A stretch of DNA of 12,486 nucleotides from an uncultured Oscillochloris sp. GTDB taxonomy: Bacteria; Chloroflexota; Chloroflexia; Chloroflexales; Chloroflexaceae. Below the pieces are notes generated by a model. It did no database searches, was not told the DNA's origin, and was given only the letters and a program-made list of their open reading frames with translations. The DNA lies in the NCBI GenBank assembly GCA_903877945.1, contig CAIRFY010000058.1, forward strand, positions 1-12,486, in the 5' to 3' direction. The first letter of the stretch is position 1, and each line of letters starts with the position of its first letter. Of the stretch, positions 5,760-12,478 are shown one piece after another. The translations under genes and the position numbers were made by a program.

Positions 5760-6245
5760 ATGAGCGACCAGCAGATGCCGTGGGAGCGGGCCGGTATGAA
5801 CGCCGCCTGGTACGAGAACCAGCCTTTCGACGTAGGGATGCGCGTAACCATCACCGACTCGGTCTGGCGCGTACGCACGGGCGCAGCGACCGGACGGGTG
5901 GTTGGCTTCGATGCGAGCGGGCCGCTGCCCGGCGAGGATTTTATCCGCGTACTCGTACAGCCCGATACACAGACTGTGACCATCGTGGCTATTCCGCCCA
6001 CGGCCCTCGGGCACGAGGATGTCTCCGAAATCCACGGAATCGCACAGACCCTGCTAACGGGCGCGGAGCAGTCGCTCAGCCCCGATCAGTTCAATAAGCT
6101 CCTGCACTGGCTCTGTAGTGATGCGTGCAAGGAGCTGATCGCCTCGCCGAATATCCGGCTCCAACGCATCCGCGCCGGGGCAATCTACTTCCCCGGCCTA
6201 GTGCTGCCCGAAATGGTGGCGCTGGCGGAGGCGCGGCTGCACTAG
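5760..6245 (+). CDS. Hypothetical protein, 161 aa
   Basis: I do not recognise a family. The predicted product is soluble, with no signal peptide and no membrane helix. Residues 25-75 (FDVGMRVTITDSVWRVRTGAATGRVVGFD and FIRVLVQPDTQTVTIVAIP) look like a small beta barrel of SH3/KOW type, where a short loop with TGRVVGF joins strands; this is inference from pattern only. The C-terminal half (about 90-160) appears helical and holds two cysteines in LCSDACKEL. ATG 5760 is chosen because AAGGAG lies 8 nt upstream; the in-frame ATG at 5703 is upstream of the likely transcription start. The gene has its own promoter and converges on the S41 protease gene with only 6 nt between stop codons, so the transcripts probably overlap. 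Confidence 0.75.
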   Translation: MSDQQMPWERAGMNAAWYENQPFDVGMRVTITDSVWRVRTGAATGRVVGFDASGPLPGEDFIRVLVQPDTQTVTIVAIPPTALGHEDVSEIHGIAQTLLTGAEQSLSPDQFNKLLHWLCSDACKELIASPNIRLQRIRAGAIYFPGLVLPEMVALAEARLH

Positions 6246-6251
6246 CCCAAG

Positions 6252-7685
6252 CTACCGCCCCCGTATCACGTCTATTGCCCCCAGGATCTGAGGATCCTTG
6301 TCTGGGGGGTAGCGCCACCAATCAGCAGGAACCGTGCGGTCGGGGATCACGCCGCGCCCCTCGATCAGCGAGCCGTCGGGCAGCCTGTAGGCCAGTTCGG
6401 CGAGCATGATGCGCGAGCCGTCTTCCAGTTTGTAGGTGTAGAGGTTCTCGGTGTTGCCAGCGCTAGGCTGTCCAACCACCTTCGCTCGCCCAAGCACCTG
6501 CATACCAGCGGCGAACATCTCGGCTGCGCTGGCGGTTTCAGGGCAGATAAGTACAGTGATCGGTACACCATTCATGCCGCTGATGACCATGCCCGTGGGA
6601 ATGCGCTCATCTTTGCTCTCGGTGCGCCCACTGGTGCTGCCAATGGAACCACCGTTGTGGAAGAGCGCGATAGTGTTGAGCATCAGGTGAACATAGCCAC
6701 CCGAATTAGTGCGTACATCGATCAACAGACCCTCCAGGGGGCCTTGGGCAAGCAGATCTTCAACAGCCTGGCGAACGTGGGTATCTGTGGCTGCCACAAA
6801 GAAGCTGGGGATGCTGATCAAACCAATGTTACCGGCGAGGCGTTGCGCACTCACGCGGTTAAAGATGTCGGGGTCGATCACCGCACGCACCACCAGCACA
6901 TCGTGTACACCCTGGCCCGGCGACTTCACGCTGAGCCGCACCCGCGTACCCGGCTCGCCGCGCACCCGGCTGATCGGCCGATCTGAGCCGAACGCCTCAC
7001 GATCAGTGAAGGCAATCCCGTCAATGGCTGTGATCAGGTCGCGGGGCTGAATCCCCGCCTTCGCGGCAGGGCCATCCGGCACCACACTGCTCACCATGCC
7101 GCCCTCGTCCACCTCGCGGATCTCGGCACCGATACCGCCGTAGCGCAGCTTGCCCGCGAACTCAGCATCCTGCTCGGCAACATCCTGCGGCGACTCGAAT
7201 CGTGAGTGGTCATCGCCTAGCCGCACGATCATCTCGCGCATAAGGGCGTAGAATTCCTCGGGTGAAGCGCTACCCTCCACCTTCGGCGCGAACTCATCCC
7301 GGATCGCCAGCCAGTTTACTCCACGGTAGTCCTCGTAAAGATAGTGTTCGTGTACTGTCTCCCAGATCTGCTCAAAGATCCGCTCACGTGTCTCATCGGA
7401 CAACGGGGCCAGGGTGGGCGTGGGGTCAAGCGGCGCGTCGGTGGGTAGGGGTGTCGGTAGCCGTGTCGGACGCACTGGCGACGGACGACCAACTAAAGCA
7501 CCGGACATCAGGGTTGTTGTGGCAGATGCCTGGAGGAAGGCGGTAGGTACGGGGGATGGTAAGGCCACTGTGGCACGGGGTACGGACGCGGCAGTAGGCA
7601 CGATGGACGCAGGACGTGAGAGACCGCACGCCGACAGAGTGAGGGCGACAAGGAGGGAGACAACGACATGCGACCGGTAGTGCAT
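6252..7685 (-). CDS. S41-family (C-terminal processing/TSP-like) PDZ lipoprotein protease
   Basis: This is a secreted, lipid-anchored serine protease of the S41 family, 477 aa. Residues 1-20 are a lipoprotein signal (LLVALTLSAC, Cys20 as lipidation site). A Thr/Pro-rich linker (21-95) follows, then a helical cap with LGDDHSRF (156-163), a PDZ domain (about 183-268, YGGIGAEI to GIQPRDLI) and the S41 core with DVRTNSGG (323-330) and TASAAEM (nucleophile Ser386 by position). The catalytic Lys of classical CtpA enzymes, expected in a TFGKG-like motif about 25 residues after Ser, is replaced: the sequence reads QPSAGNTE. This resembles S41 members that use His as base, so H160 may serve (inference). 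MHYRSH at 7685 is the only start fitting the signal peptide; the frame is open much further upstream, but only as a shadow of the divergent gene. Confidence 0.88.
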   Translation of the reverse strand: MHYRSHVVVSLLVALTLSACGLSRPASIVPTAASVPRATVALPSPVPTAFLQASATTTLMSGALVGRPSPVRPTRLPTPLPTDAPLDPTPTLAPLSDETRERIFEQIWETVHEHYLYEDYRGVNWLAIRDEFAPKVEGSASPEEFYALMREMIVRLGDDHSRFESPQDVAEQDAEFAGKLRYGGIGAEIREVDEGGMVSSVVPDGPAAKAGIQPRDLITAIDGIAFTDREAFGSDRPISRVRGEPGTRVRLSVKSPGQGVHDVLVVRAVIDPDIFNRVSAQRLAGNIGLISIPSFFVAATDTHVRQAVEDLLAQGPLEGLLIDVRTNSGGYVHLMLNTIALFHNGGSIGSTSGRTESKDERIPTGMVISGMNGVPITVLICPETASAAEMFAAGMQVLGRAKVVGQPSAGNTENLYTYKLEDGSRIMLAELAYRLPDGSLIEGRGVIPDRTVPADWWRYPPDKDPQILGAIDVIRGR

Positions 7686-7691
7686 ATCATA

Positions 7692-7700
7692 ATCATACCA
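7692..7700 (-). promoter_or_regulatory. Extended -10 promoter of the S41 protease, probably leaderless
   Basis: On the minus strand TGG-TATGAT ends at 7692, and the initiating A of the ATG is at 7685. This is the usual distance from -10 to +1. No Shine-Dalgarno is visible in the short upstream stretch, so transcription may begin at the start codon itself. Confidence 0.45.
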
Positions 7701-7747
7701 TAAAGGAATGGTTAAGGCTGTTGCACCAGCCCTGGTTCCAATGAACG

Positions 7748-7756
7748 CGCTATACT
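7748..7756 (+). promoter_or_regulatory. Likely -10 element of the aminotransferase gene
   Basis: CGCTATACT matches the -10 element found before other genes here. The predicted start near 7763 would fall inside the adjacent MITE-like palindrome, giving a leader of about 130 nt. No clear -35 is seen; TTGCAC at 7721-7726 is 24 nt away, which is too far. Confidence 0.45.
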
Positions 7757-7860
7757 GTATAGCAATCCTCTTGGGGTTGTTGTGTGGAGTCAAGGCTTTA
7801 GCCGGATAAGGCCGCCTAAAGGCTCGACTCCTTTTCATAACCAGTTTAGGATTGCTGTAT
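7757..7860. mobile_element. MITE-like imperfect palindrome, about 104 nt
   Basis: The termini GTATAGCAATCC (7757-7768) and GGATTGCTGTAT (7849-7860) are inverted repeats matching at 10 of 12 positions. Nested inside are GGAGTC/GACTCC and AGGCTTTAG/CTAAAGGCT (one mismatch), around a centre rich in CCGG and GGCCGCC. TA dinucleotides at both ends recall the targets of IS630/Tc1-type transposases. It carries no open gene, so any movement would need a transposase supplied elsewhere. The family name is not assigned. Confidence 0.65.
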
Positions 7861-7895
7861 CTGTCTCCCACGACCACCAGCACAGAGAGAACGCC

Positions 7896-9050
7896 ATGCA
7901 GACCCTTCGCGACATCCGGTGTATTCAGCGGCCTGGGATTGCCGAGTTCGGCTGGGGGCACCCTGACCCGGCCCTGCTGCCTGCCGAAGCACTGGCCCAG
8001 GCAGCCGCACTCGCGCTCAGCCGCGACTGGCGATCCGCTCTCGTCTATGGGGCCGACCAGGGGCCGGGTTGCCTGATCGAACTGGTGCGCCGGAGGCTCG
8101 GGCGGCTGGAGGGGAACATGCCTGCCGCTGATCAGGTGATGATCACCGGCGGCATCTCGCAGGCTCTCGACATGGTCTGTGCCCAGATCAGCCGCCCCGG
8201 CGATGTGGCTCTTGTCGAGGCACCCACCTACCACCTCGCCCTGCGCATCTTCCGCGAGCGCGGCCTGCGCGTTGTGGCGGTGCCGGGCGACTCGCAGGGT
8301 GTCCATGTGGACGCCGCTGAAGCCATGCTGCATATGCTCCAGAGCAGCGGCGAGCGGGTGGCGCTTCTCTATACCGTCGCCACGTTCGGCAACCCCACCG
8401 GCTCAACCTTGGCCGCCGACCGCCGCTACGCCCTGGCCGCACTGGCCCGACGCGAGGGCTTGATGGTGATCGAGGACGATGCCTACGGCGAGCTGTGGTA
8501 CGACACGCCACCCCCGCCGCCGATCTTTAACCTGACCCCCGCAGGTCCGATCATCCGCCTCGGCTCCTACTCCAAGGTGCTGGCCCCCGGTCTCCGCCTC
8601 GGTTGGATGCTGGCGGCGCCCGAGATCGTGCGGCGCTGCGCCACAAGCGGCGTGTTCGACAGCGGCGGCGGCATCAACCACTTCACCGCCCATGTCGTCG
8701 CCGCCTTTATCGAACTTGGTCTGCTCGACCCCCACGTCGAGCGGTTGCGCACATCCTTGGGTGAGCGCCGCGACACCATGATGACGGCCCTCGCCCGCCA
8801 CCTGCCGTCCGGCTGCACATGGAACCCGGCCCTGGGAGGGTACTTCGTCTGGGTGCGCCTGCCTGCCAACATTGATGGCGCAGCCACCCTACCCGCCGCC
8901 GAGGCCGCCGGGGTGAGTTACCTGCCTGGTGAGCGCTTCTTCGCTGAAGGTGGCGGCCACCACTACCTACGCCTCTCGTTCAGCCTACTCCCGTTAGAGC
9001 AGATCACCGAAGGCGTGGCCCGCCTGGGGGCCGTGCTGCGCAGAGCCTAA
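7896..9050 (+). CDS. PLP-dependent aminotransferase, class I/II fold type I
   Basis: The product is a cytosolic pyridoxal-phosphate enzyme, 384 aa, with all fold-type I landmarks: TGGISQALD (PLP phosphate and ring region), EAPTYHLAL, FGNPTG with N166, DDAYGELWY with D194 and Y197 facing the cofactor, SYSKVLAPGLRLGW with Schiff-base K227, and HYLRLSFS with R359 for the substrate carboxylate. It lacks the DNA-binding N-terminus of MocR regulators and resembles LysN/2-aminoadipate or branched-chain/alanine-type aminotransferases; the exact substrate cannot be told. ATG 7896 (MQTLRDIR) is the plausible start. Only weak purines (AGAGAGA) precede it, and a farther upstream frame would run through the MITE. 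It is divergent from the S41 protease and has no biosynthetic neighbour. Confidence 0.9.
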   Translation: MQTLRDIRCIQRPGIAEFGWGHPDPALLPAEALAQAAALALSRDWRSALVYGADQGPGCLIELVRRRLGRLEGNMPAADQVMITGGISQALDMVCAQISRPGDVALVEAPTYHLALRIFRERGLRVVAVPGDSQGVHVDAAEAMLHMLQSSGERVALLYTVATFGNPTGSTLAADRRYALAALARREGLMVIEDDAYGELWYDTPPPPPIFNLTPAGPIIRLGSYSKVLAPGLRLGWMLAAPEIVRRCATSGVFDSGGGINHFTAHVVAAFIELGLLDPHVERLRTSLGERRDTMMTALARHLPSGCTWNPALGGYFVWVRLPANIDGAATLPAAEAAGVSYLPGERFFAEGGGHHYLRLSFSLLPLEQITEGVARLGAVLRRA

Positions 9051-9052
9051 TA

Positions 9053-9111
9053 CTCCGTCCGAGTATAGATACTCCAACCGATCCCATATCCGTAAACAAG
9101 CTCGGATGGAG
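9053..9111 (+). other. Alternative stem-loops downstream of the aminotransferase
   Basis: CTCCGTCCGAG (9053-9063) can pair with CTCGGATGGAG (9101-9111), an 11-bp stem with one G-U. GAGTAT/ATACTC (9061-9066 with 9069-9074) overlaps its left arm, so the two are mutually exclusive. No U-tract follows either, so a terminator is not claimed. Confidence 0.4.
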
Positions 9112-9116
9112 GACTA

Positions 9117-9308
9117 ATGCCAATACCTTTCAAATAACGAATCTACCGCCGCTCAGCCCCCACCCCCCCAGCCCCCTCTCCCTAAACGGGAGAGGGGGAG
9201 TGTTCCGCACCAGGAAGGGATATACTCCCCTCTCCCCGTGAGGGAGAGGGGCTGGGGGTGAGGGGGCAAGGTCGATGCAGGATCGGCTTACTTGAAAAGT
9301 ATTGGTAC
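9117..9308. mobile_element. MITE-like element with terminal inverted repeats, ending at the purF stop codon
   Basis: CCAATACCTTTCAAATAA (9120-9137) and TTACTTGAAAAGTATTGG (9288-9305) are inverted repeats matching at 16 of 18 positions. TA dinucleotides flank both ends (9115-9116 and 9309-9310), the second within the purF stop codon. Between the termini sits the C/G-rich double-hairpin repeat. No transposase gene is present. Copy 1 of the inner repeat at 1-91 lacks these termini on its visible side, so outer and inner parts are separable. Confidence 0.6.
9155..9266. repeat. C/G-rich double-hairpin intergenic repeat, copy 2
   Basis: Hairpin one pairs CCCCCTCTCCC (9172-9182) with GGGAGAGGGGG (9188-9198). 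Hairpin two lies in 9227-9251 and is identical to 53-77. The outer C-rich lead (9155-9171) complements the G-rich tail CTGGGGGTGAGGGGG (9252-9266), so the whole unit folds on itself. The 26-nt spacer differs from that of copy 1. Confidence 0.85.
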
Positions 9309-10756
9309 TACCGCATCTCAAAGATCTCTTTTTCCACCAGCTCAATATTCACCGGATACTCGCCGATAAAGCAGCCCTTACAGAAGTTCCCCGGCTCACG
9401 GCGGGTCGAGCGGATCAGTCCCCCCAGGCTTAGGTAGGCCAGGCTATCGGCACCGAGAAACGCACGGATTTCGGGGATGCTCATGCGGTGGGCGATCAGC
9501 TCGGGGTAGGTAGCCATATCGACGCCGAGGAAGCAGGGGTGGCGGATGGGCGGCGAGCAAACGCGGATGTGAACCTCGGTGGCCCCGGCCTCGCGCAGCA
9601 AGCGCACGATTGGGCCGGAGGTGTTGCCACGCACGATGCTGTCGTCGATCAGCACGACCCGTTTGCCGGCGAGGTTCTCGGCCAGGACGTTAAACTTCAG
9701 TGAGATGCCCACCTTGCGCAGTTGGTCATCGGGCTGGATGAACGTGCGGCCAATGTAACGGTTCTTGATCAGCCCCTCGCTATACGGGATGCCCGACTCC
9801 TGGGCGTAGCCGATGGCGGCGGGAACGGCGCTGTCGGGCACCGGGATGACCACATCGGCATCACAGGGCGACTCGCGGGCCAGTTCGCGGCCCTGCGACA
9901 CGCGCACGGCGTGAAGTGAGACCCCTTGGAGCAGGCTGTCGGGGCGAGCGAAGTAAATATACTCAAACAGGCAGGATGCCGACTTCGGGGCGGGCATACG
10001 TGCGATCACCTGTGGCCCCTCCTCGGTGAGCATCAGGATCTCGCCGGGCTCCACCTCACGCACAAACTTGGCCCCGATTGTACCAAGGGCGCAGCTCTCC
10101 GACGCCACCACCCAGCCCCGCTCGCCCAGACGACCTAGACAGAGCGGGTGCAGACCCCACGGGTCGCGCACGGCGAAGAGCGCATCGCGGGTAAGCACAG
10201 TCAGACAGTAGGCACCCTGAGCGCGCACCATAAAGACGCGCAGCTTCTCCTCCCAAGTGCGGCCCTCACCGCCAGCCAGCATCTGGGTAATCACCTCCGA
10301 GTCGCTCGTGCTGGTGAGGCCCACACCGCGCAGGAGCAACTCGCGGCGCAGGGCACCGGCGTTGCTCAGGTTGCCGTTATGACCCACCGCCAGCAGACCG
10401 AGGGCACTCTCGACCACAAACGGCTGCGCGTTCTCCAGCTTCGAGGAGCCGGTGGTCGAGTAGCGAGTGTGGCCAATGGCGAAGTGACCGACGAGGGGGC
10501 GCAAGTTGTCCTCGTTGAACACATGCGAGACGAGGCCCATCTGCTTGTAGTAACGTAGCCCGTGACCATTCGATACGGCGATACCGGCGCTCTCCTGACC
10601 ACGGTGTTGGAGTGCGTAGAGTCCGAAGAAGGTCAGCCGCGCAACATCGGCGTCGGGGGCGACAATCCCAAAGATGCCACACTCGTGCGCGGGCTTATCA
10701 TCGCGCTCGAACAGGTCAAACTCGGGTATCGCATTCCGCGTGCGGGTGCTCTCCAT
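9308..10756 (-). CDS. purF: Amidophosphoribosyltransferase (glutamine PRPP amidotransferase)
   Basis: PurF makes 5-phosphoribosylamine from PRPP and glutamine, the first committed step of purine synthesis. The 482-aa product has a 25-residue propeptide ending HE before the N-terminal nucleophile Cys26 (CGIFGIV). It continues with the Ntn glutaminase residues (HTRYSTTG near 97-103, GHNGNL 125-130) and the phosphoribosyltransferase domain with the PRPP loop VVLIDDSIVRGNTS (367-380). Cys262, Cys408, Cys459 and Cys462 (FCKGC) match the spacing of the four [4Fe-4S] ligands in the Bacillus-type enzyme. ATG 10756 has GGAGG (complement of 10767-10771) 10 nt upstream, whereas an extension to 10792 would read through the leader hairpin. 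No other pur gene lies in the window. The stop codon abuts a repeat element. Confidence 0.97.
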   Translation of the reverse strand: MESTRTRNAIPEFDLFERDDKPAHECGIFGIVAPDADVARLTFFGLYALQHRGQESAGIAVSNGHGLRYYKQMGLVSHVFNEDNLRPLVGHFAIGHTRYSTTGSSKLENAQPFVVESALGLLAVGHNGNLSNAGALRRELLLRGVGLTSTSDSEVITQMLAGGEGRTWEEKLRVFMVRAQGAYCLTVLTRDALFAVRDPWGLHPLCLGRLGERGWVVASESCALGTIGAKFVREVEPGEILMLTEEGPQVIARMPAPKSASCLFEYIYFARPDSLLQGVSLHAVRVSQGRELARESPCDADVVIPVPDSAVPAAIGYAQESGIPYSEGLIKNRYIGRTFIQPDDQLRKVGISLKFNVLAENLAGKRVVLIDDSIVRGNTSGPIVRLLREAGATEVHIRVCSPPIRHPCFLGVDMATYPELIAHRMSIPEIRAFLGADSLAYLSLGGLIRSTRREPGNFCKGCFIGEYPVNIELVEKEIFEMR

Positions 10757-10766
10757 GGTGGGTGAT

Positions 10767-10790
10767 CCTCCGCAGGCGCACGGCGCCTGC
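10767..10790 (-). promoter_or_regulatory. Hairpin directly against the purF Shine-Dalgarno
   Basis: GCAGGCGC (10772-10779) and GCGCCTGC (10783-10790) form a perfect 8-bp GC-rich stem with a 3-nt loop. On the minus-strand mRNA its 3' base is immediately followed by GGAGG (10771 to 10767), the purF Shine-Dalgarno, so stacking or extended pairing could affect ribosome access. Confidence 0.6.
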
Positions 10791-10838
10791 AACCTTGTAC
10801 ACGTAAAACGTCAATAAATAGTTAAGCAACCGAACGAA

Positions 10839-10847
10839 AGTATAGCA
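10839..10847 (-). promoter_or_regulatory. Extended -10 promoter of purF
   Basis: The minus strand reads TGCTATACT here, the same extended -10 form seen before infC and the 161-aa gene. The predicted start near 10832 leaves a leader of about 75 nt to the ATG at 10756. No convincing -35 is present. It lies in the 119-nt gap after the upstream Uma2 gene, so purF does not depend on that gene's promoter. Confidence 0.6.
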
Positions 10848-10875
10848 CAGCAAAACCCCACCGCTGGCAGCACGT

Positions 10876-11493
10876 CTACGTCACCGCAAACACCTCATCG
10901 ACACTCACGCTGAACCCATCGAGCAGATGCGAGGTGGCTCGCTCGCCCCGAGTGAATACCCCGTGGGCAACGTAGGCACCTCCCATAAGAGTCAGCACCG
11001 TAACCGTCGTATCAAGCGGGTTGACGATCCAATACTCGGGGATGCCGGCCTCGGCGTAATCGGCCACCTTCTCTACCGTATCACGCTCGGGGTTATCGTT
11101 GCTGACAATCTCGACCACCAGATCTGCGCCGAGCCAGAAGAGATTCTGGGCGCGTGGATCGCCCCGGTCAAGCACCATCAGCAGATCCGGCTCACGGAAT
11201 TTGCCCGGTCGCACCTGAACACGCAGTGGTGCGTAGAAGATATCGCCGCCAATCCGCTGAACTACGGCCAAGAAGGCAAGAAAGAGCAGCTTCGAGATAG
11301 CTTGGTGATACGTGGTCGGCATCGGCAAAACCTCAATACACCCGTCAGAGTATTCCAGCAAGCGATGTGTCTGGTTGGTGAGCCGGATATACTGTTCGAC
11401 GCTCCAGGAACCCTGGAGATCGCGGAGATCAATCTCCGTGGTATCATCATCAAGCTTCAGGGCCATCTTGGGCGCATAGATCGCGACGGTCAT
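10876..11493 (-). CDS. Uma2/DUF820 family protein, PD-(D/E)XK nuclease fold
   Basis: This is a 205-aa soluble protein of the Uma2 (DUF820) family, expanded in cyanobacteria and Chloroflexota and built on the restriction-endonuclease fold; its biological role is unsettled. Family marks are seen: SVEQYIRL, RLLEYSDGCIEVLPMP (E48), FREPDLLMVLD (E101, D103), DLVVEIVSNDNPERD (E128) and KVADYAEAGIPEYWIVNP (K142). D103, E128 and K142 are the plausible active-site residues. ATG 11493 is preferred over ATG 11499 because GGAGG (complement of 11500-11504) is 6 nt from the former and touches the latter. The -10 lies 39 nt upstream. It is divergent from pxpA and tandem with purF, but no toxin-antitoxin partner or restriction partner is adjacent. 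Confidence 0.9.
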   Translation of the reverse strand: MTVAIYAPKMALKLDDDTTEIDLRDLQGSWSVEQYIRLTNQTHRLLEYSDGCIEVLPMPTTYHQAISKLLFLAFLAVVQRIGGDIFYAPLRVQVRPGKFREPDLLMVLDRGDPRAQNLFWLGADLVVEIVSNDNPERDTVEKVADYAEAGIPEYWIVNPLDTTVTVLTLMGGAYVAHGVFTRGERATSHLLDGFSVSVDEVFAVT

Positions 11494-11531
11494 CGTCATC
11501 CTCCGGGGTGAGATCTGCGGGCCGTGCGTCT

Positions 11532-11540
11532 AGTATAGCG
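11532..11540 (-). promoter_or_regulatory. Likely -10 element of the Uma2 gene
   Basis: The minus strand reads CGCTATACT, matching the element before the aminotransferase exactly. The predicted transcription start is near 11525, giving a leader of about 32 nt that contains the GGAGG Shine-Dalgarno. No good -35 is seen. Confidence 0.5.
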
Positions 11541-11601
11541 CAACACCCAGCCTTTACAGAATCGCTTACCTTGTGATACCCTCGTAAAGTAGGAAGTTCG
11601 T

Positions 11602-11623
11602 CTTTTGCCTTTTGCATTCCACA
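11602..11623. repeat. Degenerate half-copy of the TTTTGCA repeat
   Basis: CTTTTGCCTTTTGCATTCC followed by ACA resembles the right arm and flank of the palindrome at 5095-5170 (TTTTGCATTTTGCATTGTCC then ACA). Only about two heptamers remain and no left arm is seen. It directly precedes the pxpA Shine-Dalgarno. Confidence 0.5.
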
Positions 11624-11632
11624 GAGGAGCCC

Positions 11633-12403
11633 ATGCCATCTATCGACCTCAACTGTGACTGTGGAGAAAGCTTTGGACCGTGGACAATGGGCAACGACGC
11701 AACAGTGCTGGCCCACGTCACCTCGGCGAATGTGGCCTGCGGCGGGCACGCTGGCGACCCAGTGACCATGCGGCGCACGGTGCGGCTCTGCAAGGGGCTG
11801 GGCGTGGTGGTGGGCGCACACCCAGGCTACCCCGACTTACAAGGCTTTGGGCGGCGCAGCATCCCGCTGGACCCAGCCGAGATCGAGGACATCGTGCTGG
11901 CCCAGATCGGCGCGCTCTACGCCATCGCCCGCGCCGAGGGCGTGGAGTTGCGCCATGTGAAGGCGCACGGCGCGCTCTACAACGATGCGGCCATCAAGAT
12001 GCCAATCGCCGAGGCCATCGCTCGCGCTGTGGCCGCGTTTAGCCGCGAACTGGTGTTGGTTGGCCTTACTGGCTCCGCCATCGTGGAGGCCGGACATGCC
12101 GCCGGGCTGCGGGTGGCCCGCGAGGCGTTCGCTGACCGCACCTACGAGCCTGATGGGAGCCTGCGCAGCCGCCGCCTCCCCGACGCGCTGATCATCGGCC
12201 CGCAGCGCAATCTGGCCCAGGCCGTCGGCATCGCGACCCAGGGACTGGCCTTCAGCCTCGCTGGCGTCCTGGTGCCCGTTCAGGCCGACACCCTCTGCAT
12301 CCACAGCGATACCCCAGGGGCTGCTGTGCGGGCCGCCGTGCTACGCCAGGGTCTCATCGCCGCTGGGGTTGAGGTGCGGCCCTACGACCCTGATGCATCG
12401 TAA
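11633..12403 (+). CDS. pxpA: 5-oxoprolinase subunit A (LamB/YcsF family)
   Basis: PxpA works with PxpB and PxpC to hydrolyse 5-oxoproline (pyroglutamate) to glutamate using ATP, removing a damage product of glutamine and glutamate. The 256-aa product has the family length and signatures: IDLNCDCGESFG (4-15), SANVACGGHAGDP (31-43), GAHPGYPDLQGFGRR (61-75), HVKAHGALYN near residue 110, and DTLCIHSDTPGA near the C-terminus. ATG 11633 is chosen for its GAGGAG (11624-11629) with a short 3-nt spacer and the conserved MPSIDLNCD start. The partner genes usually sit beside pxpA; none is upstream, and only 83 nt follow before the window ends, so they may lie beyond or elsewhere. The upstream neighbour, the Uma2 gene, is divergent and unrelated. 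Confidence 0.95.
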   Translation: MPSIDLNCDCGESFGPWTMGNDATVLAHVTSANVACGGHAGDPVTMRRTVRLCKGLGVVVGAHPGYPDLQGFGRRSIPLDPAEIEDIVLAQIGALYAIARAEGVELRHVKAHGALYNDAAIKMPIAEAIARAVAAFSRELVLVGLTGSAIVEAGHAAGLRVAREAFADRTYEPDGSLRSRRLPDALIIGPQRNLAQAVGIATQGLAFSLAGVLVPVQADTLCIHSDTPGAAVRAAVLRQGLIAAGVEVRPYDPDAS

Positions 12404-12443
12404 GACTTGGTTCAGAATGGGTACATTCAGCTTTACAGTGTGG

Positions 12444-12478
12444 CGATGAGGCGAGGATGCGATAGCATCGCCTCGTCG
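12444..12478 (+). other. Hairpin downstream of pxpA at the window edge
   Basis: CGATGAGGCG (12444-12453) pairs with CGCCTCGTCG (12469-12478), with one wobble. After an AGG bulge, ATGC (12457-12460) pairs with GCAT (12465-12468) around GATA. CGAGGA (12452-12457) could alternatively pair with TCCTCG (12481-12486). No T-run is visible before the window ends, so terminator or repeat status is unresolved. Confidence 0.5.

Noticed and set aside
7750..7762. CTATACTGTATAG palindrome as an operator
   Set aside because: It is formed by the -10 element meeting the end of the MITE-like repeat, so a dedicated operator is not needed to explain it.
7686..8333. Upstream extension of the S41 protease frame to nearly 700 residues
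   Set aside because: It would precede the lipoprotein signal peptide and run antisense through the MITE and the aminotransferase gene.
10830..10835. CCGAAC near the purF transcription start, the core of the Bacillus PurR box
   Set aside because: Only the six-base core matches; flanking positions of the AWWWCCGAACWWT consensus mostly do not, and there is no second box.
10876..11493. Uma2-family gene as part of a restriction or toxin-antitoxin system
   Set aside because: No methyltransferase, specificity subunit, antitoxin-like or small partner gene is adjacent; its neighbours are purF and pxpA.
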